Notes under the pieces: generated by a model
The model's database searches: none
Told to the model about the DNA's origin: nothing
What the model saw: the letters and a program-made list of their open reading frames with translations, nothing else
Part shown: positions 16,654 through 26,197 of the stretch, in pieces
How positions within the stretch are numbered: the stretch's first letter is position 1
How the letters are laid out: every line of letters starts with the position of its first letter
Position numbers and translations under genes: made by a program
Source of the DNA: Candidatus Thiodictyon syntrophicum
GTDB taxonomy: Bacteria; Pseudomonadota; Gammaproteobacteria; Chromatiales; Chromatiaceae
Direction of reading: 5' to 3'
Assembly: GCF_002813775.1 (NCBI RefSeq)
Contig: NZ_CP020370.1
Location: 5,853,501-5,917,500, forward strand
DNA length: 64,000 bases

Positions 16654-16797
16654 GGCCTTGATCATAATCCCGGCCTATCAGCCAACGGCGAGGTCTTTGG
16701 TCCGCACAGCGGACCCTACGGCCCCGCGCCCGTAGGGTCCGCTGTGCGGACCAGCGACTTCCCGTCCAGCAGGGTGTCCGGGGTTATGATCAAGGCC
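16654..16797. repeat. composite palindromic element, core A; inverted twin of 4264-4407
   Basis: GGCCTTGATCATAATCCCGG start and GGGGTTATGATCAAGGCC end, GGTCCGCACAGCGGACC core. The spacers match the reverse complement of 4264-4407 with only a few differences. The rest of 16589-16895 holds the asnB ribosome site and no gene. Confidence 0.9.
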
Positions 16798-16895
16798 CGC
16801 TGACCGCATCCAACGGCGTAGCGGCGCACCGCAGCGTCCAGTTGAGCCGCCATCCGCCCGAGGTGCCCTCCTCGACTTCGCGGCAGCCTCAGCCG

Positions 16896-17897
16896 TTAAG
16901 CCCGGGCGAGCGTACGGTAAAGAAGCGCATACTGGCGAGCAATAGCCGCCGGCCGAAAGCGTTCAACATTCTTGTAGCCGCTCGTGACCAGCTCCTGTCG
17001 ATAGGCCACATCCTGTATCAACCGCTCGACCGCCGACCTGATCTCGGCGACATCGTACGGATCCACGTAGCAGGCCGCATCGCCGCCCACCTCCGGCATC
17101 GAGTATAAGCGGCTCGTGATCACGGCCCGCCCGACCGCGTTGGCCTCGACAATCGGCAATCCGAATCCCTCGTAGAGCGAGGCAAACATCACCAGGTCGG
17201 CCTGCCGGTACTGCTCCACCAGCGCCTCCCGACTGAGCCCTACGTGGTTCTCGTAGTCGATGGCGTAACGCGCCAATACCCCCTTCTGCACCTCGGATAA
17301 AGGCCCAATGATCGCGAGACGACAAGGCAAACCGTGCAGCGCCTCGGCCACCCGCCCGATATTCTTATTTTCCGTGGTGCCGACCTGAAGGATGCGCGGG
17401 CATTGGTCATCGAAGGGCTTTTCACTGGCGGTAAACTCGCTGGAAACCGGGCAGTGGATCACGGTGATCTTGTCCGGATCGCAACTGAGATAGCGCAGCA
17501 ACTGCTGCTTGGTCGATTCCGATATCACCGTGATAGCGGCACAGCGCTTCTCCGGCAGCCAGTACCAAAAAAGCCAAAACACCCATCGCCTGAGCCCGCG
17601 CAAGCGCTCCAATGTCACGCAATCGAGGATGGTCAGCACGGTCCGCTTGGCGTCGAGAAAATAGGTCAGGTAATGCACGTCGCCGGTGACATGATTCACA
17701 GAACCCTGCTGCCGCGCCGCGAGAATCGTATCAATGAGGCGTCGCCACACCCCCCATGAAGGATAACGATTGACGCGAATGTGAACGCGAATGTCCCCTG
17801 GCAAAGCCGAGCATACGTCATCGAAGACTTGCTCGACGCTGAAATAGCCCAGAAGCGCCTTGCGCTTATGATGAACAACCGTGATCGCCTCAGCCAT
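16896..17897 (-). CDS. GT4 glycosyltransferase
   Basis: 333 aa GT-B transferase. ITVISESTKQQL near 140 marks the end of the acceptor domain; ILQVGTTENKN near 190 starts the donor domain; LYEGFGLPIVEAN near 262 is the E-x7-E nucleotide-sugar motif. It is somewhat shorter than the usual 360-400 aa because the N-terminal domain is compact. Its place between a methyltransferase and asnB suggests it adds a sugar to the same repeat unit; donor and linkage cannot be read from sequence. Confidence 0.9.
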   Translation of the reverse strand: MAEAITVVHHKRKALLGYFSVEQVFDDVCSALPGDIRVHIRVNRYPSWGVWRRLIDTILAARQQGSVNHVTGDVHYLTYFLDAKRTVLTILDCVTLERLRGLRRWVFWLFWYWLPEKRCAAITVISESTKQQLLRYLSCDPDKITVIHCPVSSEFTASEKPFDDQCPRILQVGTTENKNIGRVAEALHGLPCRLAIIGPLSEVQKGVLARYAIDYENHVGLSREALVEQYRQADLVMFASLYEGFGLPIVEANAVGRAVITSRLYSMPEVGGDAACYVDPYDVAEIRSAVERLIQDVAYRQELVTSGYKNVERFRPAAIARQYALLYRTLARA

Positions 17898-18012
17898 AAC
17901 GTTTTCTGGTTACCAAGCAGTTCGGCAAGTCTATGAAGCACGAGATGAGGTACAGCAGCACCCGCTCTTCCCCCAAGATTATGCCCATCGTCACAACCAC
18001 CGATCTTACGCG

Positions 18013-18963
18013 CTAACCAGCCACATCCTCTCTTGGTTTCACTATCGTGGAGATCAAGAACTGCCCCATGCGGCATTGATTAGTGAGGAAACGAGTGAAT
18101 CTATCGGGCACAATGCGCATAAGCGAAGACTTTAGTTTTCCTTGGGGGAGAGGGAAAAGATCCGATTTTTGCCCTTTGACAGAGGCATTCTTGACTTTAA
18201 GCCCCGCCCCTTGAATCAGGCTATGCCAACTGGCTAAAGTGTAGTAACGAGCTATAGCTCCGTCCGTAGAATTCTGGACCGCCTTCGAGAGCGACCACGA
18301 CCTGAATAGATCGCCAAGTACGATCCCGTGCAATAAGCCGTGAAGGATATAATAGTTCCACCAACCACGGTGATAAACCATTAGTGTTGCCTCCCCCCCC
18401 GGCTTTAATACTCTAAATATTTCACAAACAATTTTTTGGGTATCTGCAGAGTGGTGGATTACCCCCCAACTCCACACGAAGTCGAAAGTGGAATCAGCAA
18501 AAGACATCTTTTCTGCATCCATCTGAAAAATATTTCCGGGTATATCGAACAACCTGAAACGTTCCGAGGTACTCTTCACTGCATAACGTGTTAAATCGAT
18601 GCCGGTAAACGAACCCGAGTGAGTAGCCAACAATTGCGCATGACTCCCGCTTCCTACGCCGATTTCAAGAACGTTTTTTTGTTTCAAGCCGTCGAAACTG
18701 ATCAGTGCGTCAAACGGGATTTTTCGCCAGGGCATATACTCATGAGCGTTCGAGAAAAAACGCATGTCAATTTCCTTATAAAAAGATACAGTAAAAGGCT
18801 CGTGCCCAACCTCCTTGTTCCAGTCATAACGCATTGGGTGCTTTTCCCAAAAAGAACGGTTGGCATCCTGCCACTGCCTCGCTTCCTGAGAATCACTGGG
18901 GAGCTGCTCCGGTTTCGCAAATGTAATAGGCGCAGCAGATCCAAGAGTAAGACCTGTTTTCAT
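18013..18963 (-). CDS. class I SAM-dependent methyltransferase
   Basis: 316 aa. An N-terminal extension of about 90 residues (FWEKHPMRYDWNKEVG, a motif seen in methyltransferases of secondary-metabolite and glycan loci) precedes motif I VLEIGVGSGSHAQLL. FTGIDLTRYAV, DFVWSWGVIHHSADT and EIFRVLKPGG follow. TGAGG about nine bases upstream supports the ATG. Noticeably lower GC than the genes on either side, suggesting separate origin. The substrate is unknown. Confidence 0.88.
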   Translation of the reverse strand: MKTGLTLGSAAPITFAKPEQLPSDSQEARQWQDANRSFWEKHPMRYDWNKEVGHEPFTVSFYKEIDMRFFSNAHEYMPWRKIPFDALISFDGLKQKNVLEIGVGSGSHAQLLATHSGSFTGIDLTRYAVKSTSERFRLFDIPGNIFQMDAEKMSFADSTFDFVWSWGVIHHSADTQKIVCEIFRVLKPGGEATLMVYHRGWWNYYILHGLLHGIVLGDLFRSWSLSKAVQNSTDGAIARYYTLASWHSLIQGAGLKVKNASVKGQKSDLFPLPQGKLKSSLMRIVPDRFTRFLTNQCRMGQFLISTIVKPREDVAG

Positions 18964-19191
18964 TCTTTATACCTCAGCAATATTGAGTCACCGGGCGCCC
19001 TAAACTGCTTGCGGAGTCCGCAAGGCAAGTGGCGAGCAACGATGTTTTCACCTGGTCGCAGGCACCGCAAATACGTCACTTACTGCCGGCGCGACCCTAA
19101 TAGGCAGGTGGGTTTCAGGAGAAATCGATGTTGCGCAAGAGCAACGTATCCAATTGCAGATAATTGCTCGTGCAGTTGATTCTTTGCACGA

Positions 19192-21033
19192 CTATAGCAA
19201 CTGGACTGCAAGCGCATACGCCATGCGGCGTGACCAGTGACATCGCGGGTGATTGAGCAGTGGGATACTGCGCCACCGCTCCAACAACGGAGTCCGCTCC
19301 AGCCAATCACCCATCGGCAGTGAGAACCCGGACTTGGGCCGGTCGATCACTGTGTTCGGCAACGCGGGGCGCGGCGCCAGCGCCAGCGCGCGTTTACCTG
19401 TCAAGCCGACGGGGCGTGGAGCTGCCAGGACCGGGGCCAGCTCGCGCAACAAGTGGAAATCCACCAGCGGGGTCCGCAACTCCAGCGAATGTGCCATGCT
19501 GGCCCAGTCGCTGTCGCGCAGGAGTTGGTTGCGCAGATAGTTGGAGGCCTCCAGCACTGCGATCCTGGCGTAGTCGCTGTCGCAGTCCGGATCGAGACCG
19601 GTTTGCAAAAAATGCGGTGGATCTAGCGCCGCCAGGCCCTCCCGCACCAGATCGGCGTCCAGGAGCGCGGGTAACTCCCAAGGCATGAACAGCCCGCGCC
19701 GCACCAGATAGAGTCCTGCCAGGTCAGGCCCCAACCTGCCCAGCGCCGCCGCCTTGGCGTGTACAAGCCCAAAGCGGCTCGCCAATCCCAGCCCCCCCGC
19801 CAGCAGCGGCAGCAGCCCGGGCACCCTGGCAAGCCGTTGCAGCCGACGGCGCCAGAGCGGCAACTGCGCAAAATGGGCATAGCCGCCGAACAGTTCATCC
19901 CCACCTACACCGGAGACCACGACTTTCAAGCCCAGGGCAGCCGTGTGCTTACTCACCAGCCAGGTGTTGAAGCCGTCAACGCTGGGCTGGTCCATGTCGG
20001 CCAACGCCCGGGGCAGATCGGCGGCGGCCTCCGCATCGCTGATCCACACCGTGTGCTGCTGGGCGCCATAGCGCGTTGCCATCCGCTCGGCATGGGCGAC
20101 CTCGTCCAGCCCGGTGCCCCGAAAGCGACTGAAACCGAGGGTCACCGTCTGCAGCTGGGCTGTCCGGTTCTCCGCCATCAGCCCCACCAGGGCGCCCGAA
20201 TCGATTCCGGCCGACAGAAAGGCACCGACCGGCACGTCCGCCACCTGATGGGCGACCACGGAATCGGTAACCGCGGCGCGCACGCGGTCCAATAGCTCCC
20301 CGGATCCCAGCCGCTCCGGACGCCGTGCCGCCATGCACCAGACCTCGCCTACCGAGGCGTACCCCGTCGGTTGCCCAGCCCCCCGCGCGGTCACCCACAA
20401 TGCGTGCCCGGCTGGCAGGGCACGGATGCCACGGCAGACGGTATGGGGCTCCGGCACGCTGCCCATTAGCAAAAAGCCGACCACGGCGGCCGGCTCTGGA
20501 CGGATGTCGATTACGAGGCTTGTCCGTAAGGGCTGGACCTGAGAGGCAAAGGCGAACCGTCCAGCCTGATCGGCGTAATACAGCGGCTTGATCCCGTACG
20601 GATCGCGCGCCAACCAAAGGCCACGCTTGGCCGGGTCCCAGAGTGCGAAGGCGAACATGCCCCGCAACCGCTGCAAGAGTCCCTCGCCCCAATGCAGATA
20701 GCCCCTCAGCAGGACCTCGGAGTCGCTTTCGGAACGGAACCCATGTCCGGCGCGGACCAACTCCTCGCGCAGTGCGCGGAAGTTGTAGATCTCCCCATTG
20801 AAGACCAAAGCACAGCCGCTGTCCGCATCCAGCATCGGCTGATTGCCGGCCGGGCTCAGGTCGATGATCGCCAACCGACGATGCGCGAACCGTGCCAGAC
20901 CGTCAGGACTGGTCCAGGCCCCTTCGCCATCAGGCCCACGCCTGCGCATGGCCTGGCTCAGGCGGCTGAGTCGCTCCCCATCCGCCGGATCGGCCCCACC
21001 CCGATAGGAAAAGATACCGGCAATGCCGCACAT
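19192..21033 (-). CDS. asnB: asparagine synthase-like glutamine amidotransferase (copy 2)
   Basis: 613 aa. Glutaminase domain MCGIAGIF with Cys2, RRGPDGEG near 33, VFNGEIYNF near 80. PP-loop is FLSAGIDSG near 272 (a variant of SGGLDSS that keeps the S-x-G-x-D-S pattern). VVSGVGGDELFGGY near 362. In the run methyltransferase, GT4 and Wzy-like gene it is probably a glycan amidotransferase rather than the housekeeping enzyme. It starts 7 bp after the stop region of the following GT4 gene (which lies downstream in transcription), so the pair is likely co-transcribed. The 18964-19191 gap contains a CTTGCGGA/TCCGCAAG hairpin without a T-run. Confidence 0.9.
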   Translation of the reverse strand: MCGIAGIFSYRGGADPADGERLSRLSQAMRRRGPDGEGAWTSPDGLARFAHRRLAIIDLSPAGNQPMLDADSGCALVFNGEIYNFRALREELVRAGHGFRSESDSEVLLRGYLHWGEGLLQRLRGMFAFALWDPAKRGLWLARDPYGIKPLYYADQAGRFAFASQVQPLRTSLVIDIRPEPAAVVGFLLMGSVPEPHTVCRGIRALPAGHALWVTARGAGQPTGYASVGEVWCMAARRPERLGSGELLDRVRAAVTDSVVAHQVADVPVGAFLSAGIDSGALVGLMAENRTAQLQTVTLGFSRFRGTGLDEVAHAERMATRYGAQQHTVWISDAEAAADLPRALADMDQPSVDGFNTWLVSKHTAALGLKVVVSGVGGDELFGGYAHFAQLPLWRRRLQRLARVPGLLPLLAGGLGLASRFGLVHAKAAALGRLGPDLAGLYLVRRGLFMPWELPALLDADLVREGLAALDPPHFLQTGLDPDCDSDYARIAVLEASNYLRNQLLRDSDWASMAHSLELRTPLVDFHLLRELAPVLAAPRPVGLTGKRALALAPRPALPNTVIDRPKSGFSLPMGDWLERTPLLERWRSIPLLNHPRCHWSRRMAYALAVQLL

Positions 21034-21039
21034 CAGCCG

Positions 21040-22218
21040 TCACTCACGGGCGGAAACCGCCACCCGACCCGCAGCGCACAGGAACAGTTGCCTGTTTGCC
21101 TCGATGATCGACTCCACAGCAAGCTTCCTACCCGCATAGCGGCGTACTCGCTCACGCCAAACGGCATACTCCGTGGGCGCGATGCCCGCACAGTACTCGA
21201 TGCGATCGACGAAAGCCGACTCATCGCCCAAGGGCAAATCCCAGCCAACGCCGGCCGACGCTAGGTCGCGCCAGGGCGTCGTGTCGGCAATCAGCACCGG
21301 GGTGCCGACGGACAGTGCCTCCGCAATCACATGACCATAGTTCTCGCCCCGTGTCGGGAACAAAAACAAATCCTGCCGGGCAAGGACGCCCGCCACCTGC
21401 TCCGGATGTATCGCGCCGTGCCAAAACACCTTGATATGTCCAGGCAGCGAGGCGGCCAAAGCCCGGCACTGCTCCAGATAAGCCCGATCCTCTTGCGGTC
21501 CGTAGATGGAAAAGTCCACCGGCACCCTGACCGAGTGAAGCAATCGAAGGGCGACGTCCAGGTTTTTCTTTGGGGATAGGCGGGAAAAGAAAACCAGCCT
21601 AAGTGGATTCTCTGTTTGCCTGCCGATCACGCAAAGGTCCACTGCTTCATGAATTGGGGACGGCAAATTTGGTGCGACCATGACCCGGGCATTCCTTCCC
21701 ATCCAGGCCCTGATATCGGCGGCCTCATACTCACTCGATGCCTGCCAGATCACACCGCGATACAGCCCGAACAGCCTCGCGATAAAGAGAAAAATGGCCT
21801 TCTTGGTCTTTTTCAAGCCCAAGGCACCTGCAGAGAACTCTCCCCGCGGGGCGAGCACGACGGGCACTCCCGGTCCGACACCCAGTCCTCGCAAGAAAAG
21901 TGGTAGCAGCGTAAACGCCGGATCGAAAAGACTATTGAGATACAACAATTCATGGGGTGTCCTGGAAAAAAGCCGGACCAATCTCAAGGGCCTCTTGAGC
22001 CCTGGGGGCGTATAGAACACCTGCGCTTGACTAACCCGATTCCAACACAAATACGACAACCCCAGATACGGCTCAACATCGCCGGAATCACGGTCGCTGG
22101 TAATAATGTGGAAGTCGAATTCCTCCCCCAAACGATTGACCAGATTCGCGACTGTACGGATTGGACCGCCTGCCCTAAATCCGGGATAGTAGTAACACAG
22201 CGTCGTCAGTATCCTCAT
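21040..22218 (-). CDS. GT4 glycosyltransferase
   Basis: 392 aa. LCYYYPGFRAGGPIRTVANL start (glycine-rich GG loop near 16) typical of GT4 enzymes, VVLAPRGEFSAGAL near 120, FFSRLSPKKNLD near 208, and donor motif RGENYGHVIAEALSVGTPVL near 290. It lies between the Wzy-like polymerase and asnB copy 2 and probably extends the repeat unit. Confidence 0.9.
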   Translation of the reverse strand: MRILTTLCYYYPGFRAGGPIRTVANLVNRLGEEFDFHIITSDRDSGDVEPYLGLSYLCWNRVSQAQVFYTPPGLKRPLRLVRLFSRTPHELLYLNSLFDPAFTLLPLFLRGLGVGPGVPVVLAPRGEFSAGALGLKKTKKAIFLFIARLFGLYRGVIWQASSEYEAADIRAWMGRNARVMVAPNLPSPIHEAVDLCVIGRQTENPLRLVFFSRLSPKKNLDVALRLLHSVRVPVDFSIYGPQEDRAYLEQCRALAASLPGHIKVFWHGAIHPEQVAGVLARQDLFLFPTRGENYGHVIAEALSVGTPVLIADTTPWRDLASAGVGWDLPLGDESAFVDRIEYCAGIAPTEYAVWRERVRRYAGRKLAVESIIEANRQLFLCAAGRVAVSARE

Positions 22219-22244
22219 GGTCGTAATCCCGCCGAAGCAGTCGT

Positions 22245-23741
22245 TTATCGAATACCATTCCGCTGGGTATCACGATGCTTCCATATGAAGAGACTCGGAA
22301 AGAATCTTGCAGCCACATAGGCAACAATAACCAGCGAGATAGCGGAAATGATCAACTGCCCAAACAGCAGCGAGAGATTGCTCTCGACGAAAAACAGCGG
22401 GATCCCGATGACCATGCCAAAGGCGTAAGTGCCTGCATCACGCGCACGAGTCCAAAAATGAACGCTCAGATAGCGAAAGGCGACGCCCAGCAGGAAGCTC
22501 ACGCCAAACACCCCAAGTGCGCCGAAATTCATGTACATCTCCGTAAGCCATGGAAGATTGAACGAGGTTCCAAAATCATCTTCGCCGAGGTACCCATACT
22601 GCCGCCCCCAGCGGTTACCCAAATCTTCCCGGGGCTTTTCCGGCCAAATAAGGCGTGGTATCCACTTCGTCAGCAATGGCAAATAGCTTTCACCATAAAG
22701 GAATGGTTGGCGGCTCGGCGTGTCGGCGATGACCGCCGCCGTGACCATGAGATGATTGACGCGATCATAAGATTTTTCCATTCCTTTGCTAACCTGGTTA
22801 ACGCCCGAGGATTGATCGTCGAGATAGTAAGACAACCCCATCTCGACCCAGACCTGGATGCGCTTCATGGCCGACCAATCGACGTCTTCTCCCCAAGTCA
22901 GCGCCCGATACTCGCCTTTGATGGGCTGCAACAGAAAGACCAGTACCGCCGCTGCCAGTATCCACTGGTAGGGAACACGTCGCCGGGTTACGACATAGGT
23001 CAGACCGACCACGACTGCCCAGACAAAAGTCCCAGCGATCGTGCCACCAGCCAAACCGCCCGCGATAATCAGTTGATAGGGAATCAGCCCAAAGAGGACA
23101 ATACGCCGCGCTACTCTTGTCAGTGCGCCGGAGAATGCCGCATGTATGACCAGGATCACCACAAAAGTACATATTGCGTCAACAACCTCGGAAAGTATAT
23201 TGAGACCCGCAAAAGACACCAAGGACTTTATGACCAGAACCGCTGGAACGGTAACGTAAACGAGGAAAGAATACGCCGCAGGCAGAATAACCAAGGGCCA
23301 GGAAACGCTTACTCTTTTGCTGTTGCCTATGCTCCGCGCAAGATGATACCCGAGATAGAGAGACAACAACCCCAGTCCGGCCATAACCAGCGCCTGTTGG
23401 CGCTCTCCCTCGCTGGTCCAATCCAAGGTAAACATCTGTCCCGGGGGCATCAAGCCGGCGAACCCGAAACTCAGCGCCATGAACCCTGCATGCATCGGCA
23501 GCACGGGGATGGCGTCGCGCCCGGGATTGCCGATCCAACGGTACAAGGGCCACAGACCCAGCAGGATAACGACTGACGCCAAGAACAGTGTCTCAAAAGT
23601 CTTGACGTATGAATTGAAAAAATTTGCCCATATCACAATGACCACGACAAAGAGACCAAAAAGCCATTGCGCCTGTAGCATTCGCCGCTCGCGGCGGACA
23701 AAGCGCATCCCGGGCTGAAAGGGAGGAGGTATTGCGCTCAT
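22245..23741 (-). CDS. polytopic membrane protein, Wzy/O-antigen polymerase-like
   Basis: 498 aa with roughly ten to twelve hydrophobic segments spread from residue 27 to 485. A larger hydrophilic stretch lies about residues 275-385 (GEDVDWSAMKRIQ..., RLIWPEKPREDLGNRWGRQYG), the layout of Wzy-type O-antigen/EPS polymerases, which join lipid-linked repeat units at the periplasmic face. Wzy proteins share little sequence, so this rests on topology and context. Oddly the locus also encodes an ABC exporter (Wzm/Wzt), which normally does not need a Wzy. An O-antigen ligase-like role is an alternative. Confidence 0.7.
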   Translation of the reverse strand: MSAIPPPFQPGMRFVRRERRMLQAQWLFGLFVVVIVIWANFFNSYVKTFETLFLASVVILLGLWPLYRWIGNPGRDAIPVLPMHAGFMALSFGFAGLMPPGQMFTLDWTSEGERQQALVMAGLGLLSLYLGYHLARSIGNSKRVSVSWPLVILPAAYSFLVYVTVPAVLVIKSLVSFAGLNILSEVVDAICTFVVILVIHAAFSGALTRVARRIVLFGLIPYQLIIAGGLAGGTIAGTFVWAVVVGLTYVVTRRRVPYQWILAAAVLVFLLQPIKGEYRALTWGEDVDWSAMKRIQVWVEMGLSYYLDDQSSGVNQVSKGMEKSYDRVNHLMVTAAVIADTPSRQPFLYGESYLPLLTKWIPRLIWPEKPREDLGNRWGRQYGYLGEDDFGTSFNLPWLTEMYMNFGALGVFGVSFLLGVAFRYLSVHFWTRARDAGTYAFGMVIGIPLFFVESNLSLLFGQLIISAISLVIVAYVAARFFPSLFIWKHRDTQRNGIR

Positions 23742-23783
23742 GGGATTGCTGACTGAATTGACATTGCCGGGAACGAAGACATC

Positions 23784-24821
23784 TCAATCGATGAGAGCAA
23801 GCAGATCAGTGACGCGGTGCGTGTAATGATGCCTGGCGTCGACCAACGCGTGAGCCCGGCACGCTGCCGCAGTCCGCTCCCGGTCATGCACCAGATAGTA
23901 TTCGATCTGCGTCAGACACTCGTCGATGTCGTTGAAATAGCCCGCCGACTCCCCCTCCGGAAACAGCGTAGTCGCCCCACCACTGCGCGTTGCCAGCAAG
24001 AAGCCCCCGGCGCCCGGGACCTCGAAGGTTCGCATGATCACACCATCGGCTGCGCCATCCACATAGTGCTGGGGGCGCAGGACATTGAGGTTGATCCGCG
24101 CGCGGGCAAACACCGCCGCGGCCTCCCTGCCATCGAGCGCCCTGCCCTGCCAGCAACGGCGCGCAGCACCATTGCGCCGGCTCCGCTGCCCCCAATATGG
24201 CGGCCCCCAGATCTTGAGATTGAAATGCCGGGCGACCTCCGTGAGAAAGGCCTCGCGCCGGGGGTCCCACCCGCCCACAAAGGCGACATCCCCGTCTGAA
24301 ACGGCAGGAAAACCCTGGAAGGGGAATACCGATTCATCCCATCCAAACGCAAGGAAGCCCGCCGGAATACCCATTGCGCGCAGTTTCACCACCAGCGCAG
24401 GACTCCAGATCAGGAAGGCATCGCACGCACTGGCCGCCTCCAGGGTCTCCGGCCGCGCGTTATAGTGTGGCGGCATCGGGTTGTCGGCATGGAAAATGAC
24501 AAAGCGTACACCACGCCGGCGGATGTTGCACACGGTCTCCGGCATGACGCATTCGCCGTTGAAGGCGAGCACCAGGTCAGGCCGCTGTTCACCGGTAACC
24601 GCCTCCAACGCCTGGTTATAGCGCAAGGAGCCGGCTCGCCGGGCCCACTGAAGGCCAATGGAGAGTCGATGACCGACCCGGCTGCGTAGCCACCAATCCA
24701 GATCGGTCCGATGGGCCTCAACATCGAATGCAATGACATCGTGGCCCAAGGACTCAAAGGCGCATCGATAAGATGCCGCCAAGTGCCCCTGTTTAAAGAT
24801 ACCCGCCAACAGTACCCGCAT
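23784..24821 (-). CDS. CgeB-like glycosyltransferase
   Basis: 345 aa. MRVLLAGIFKQGH start; PDLVLAFNGECV and FVIFHADNPMPPHYN near 80-120 resemble the N-terminal domain of CgeB-type transferases (DUF3880). The C-terminal half VAFVGGWDPRREAF near 175, INLNVLRPQHYVD and RTFEVPGAGGFLLA near 265 matches Glyco_trans_1_2. GGAGGGG about eight bases before the ATG is a strong ribosome site, and the upstream GT4 stop lies inside this leader, so the two are translationally linked. Confidence 0.85.
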   Translation of the reverse strand: MRVLLAGIFKQGHLAASYRCAFESLGHDVIAFDVEAHRTDLDWWLRSRVGHRLSIGLQWARRAGSLRYNQALEAVTGEQRPDLVLAFNGECVMPETVCNIRRRGVRFVIFHADNPMPPHYNARPETLEAASACDAFLIWSPALVVKLRAMGIPAGFLAFGWDESVFPFQGFPAVSDGDVAFVGGWDPRREAFLTEVARHFNLKIWGPPYWGQRSRRNGAARRCWQGRALDGREAAAVFARARINLNVLRPQHYVDGAADGVIMRTFEVPGAGGFLLATRSGGATTLFPEGESAGYFNDIDECLTQIEYYLVHDRERTAAACRAHALVDARHHYTHRVTDLLALID

Positions 24822-24824
24822 GGT

Positions 24825-26021
24825 TCAGCCCCCCTCCGGGCGCACTGCCCGCAGCGCAGCCTTGACCCCTATTACGCATTGCTCATAACTCCAGTCGGCG
24901 ATGATCTCCCGCGAACGCACGCCCATGCGGCGGCACCGTGCGGGATCTTGCAGCAGTGATGCAATCTGGTCCGTGAGTCGGCCAATATCCCGCGCTGGAT
25001 ACAGCAGGCCATTGTCACCGGCCCGCACCAGGTCGGCAACAGCGCCGACTTCCTCGGTTGCAACAATAGCCACGCCGGCACACATCACTTCATTGATGAT
25101 CAGGCCCCAAGGCTCGCTCTCAGAGGGAAGAATGAAGATATCCGCCAGCGCATAAAAGCCTGGCAGTTCACATTGGTTGCGGAAACCGAGGAACTGCACA
25201 TCACGCAGTCCCCGCTCCCGGCAGTATTGGCGCAGTGAGCGCTCCTGCTCGCCGGCGCCGATCAGTAACAGCGCACACTCCAGACCCCTGTCTTGCAGTG
25301 CCGCCTTGGCGCGCAGCACGTCCAACGGATGCTTACGCTGGGTGAACTTTGAGGCAAAGAGCAGAACCGGCACTTCAGACCCTAACCCTAGGCCGGCCTT
25401 GAGCGCCGCGGCCCGTGACCGGCCGGCATCCGACAATGCCATAAAGCGTGCGTTATCCACCGCATAGGGCACCGGGAAAATCTTCCGGTCCGGCACACCA
25501 TGATGGCGATAAAAATCCGCGTTGCGGCTGCCGATGGCAAGGCAGGCATCACACCGGGCATAGAACCAATGCAGCAGCGGGCGGCGCAGTAAGCGTTTGA
25601 CTGCAGAGCGCCGCAGCAGCAGATGCGTTTCGCCACGGGCAAAGATCGCGGTACCCGCAAGACGCGCGGCAGTATAAGCCATGAGGTAGGTGGCGTGGTT
25701 ATGGCCGTGAACCCAGAGCGCGTCATAACGCTGGCGTCGAAGTTCGTCTAAGATCCCAGGATTGATCAGGCTCCAGAAGCCTCCGACTCCTTTACTTTGA
25801 CGGAGATTATCCAGAAAGACCGCGCGATAGCCTTCCAGCAGCGGAACATCCCACTGTATCTGTTGGCCGCCAAACCCGGCATCTGCATAGGCATCCAAAC
25901 CCTGGCGGCTACAATAATAAACAGTCAGATCGATATCCGTCTCTTGCGCCAGACGGCGGTAGAGCGGGGCGAAATACTGGATGACGTGCGAATTCAACAC
26001 CGCCAGGCGATACGGTTGCAT
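24825..26021 (-). CDS. GT4 glycosyltransferase
   Basis: 398 aa. RLAVLNSHVIQYFAPLYRRL start, FARGETHLLLRRS near 127, LLFASKFTQRKHPLDVLRA near 215, and donor site ILPSESEPWGLIINEVMCAG near 310. This is the form of GT4 often annotated as rhamnosyl- or mannosyltransferase; specificity is not determinable. It is 3 bp upstream of the CgeB-like gene in the same transcription unit. Confidence 0.9.
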   Translation of the reverse strand: MQPYRLAVLNSHVIQYFAPLYRRLAQETDIDLTVYYCSRQGLDAYADAGFGGQQIQWDVPLLEGYRAVFLDNLRQSKGVGGFWSLINPGILDELRRQRYDALWVHGHNHATYLMAYTAARLAGTAIFARGETHLLLRRSAVKRLLRRPLLHWFYARCDACLAIGSRNADFYRHHGVPDRKIFPVPYAVDNARFMALSDAGRSRAAALKAGLGLGSEVPVLLFASKFTQRKHPLDVLRAKAALQDRGLECALLLIGAGEQERSLRQYCRERGLRDVQFLGFRNQCELPGFYALADIFILPSESEPWGLIINEVMCAGVAIVATEEVGAVADLVRAGDNGLLYPARDIGRLTDQIASLLQDPARCRRMGVRSREIIADWSYEQCVIGVKAALRAVRPEGG

Positions 26022-26197
26022 CTATACTTCTACTCGAGGGGACAACGGGACAACGACACTTGGCACCTCCTGCGCCCGCAGGCGAGAAGGTGGATGAAGG
26101 GTATTCACTCAAATAAATCACATTTCCCGCACTATCCTCATCCAATAAAATCAGGGATTGAATCCATTTAGTTCGACAACGAACTTTTGACGAAGCT

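Noticed and set aside
18995-19025. Possible terminator hairpin CTTGCGGA/TCCGCAAG
   Set aside because: No T-run on either strand; only weak support.
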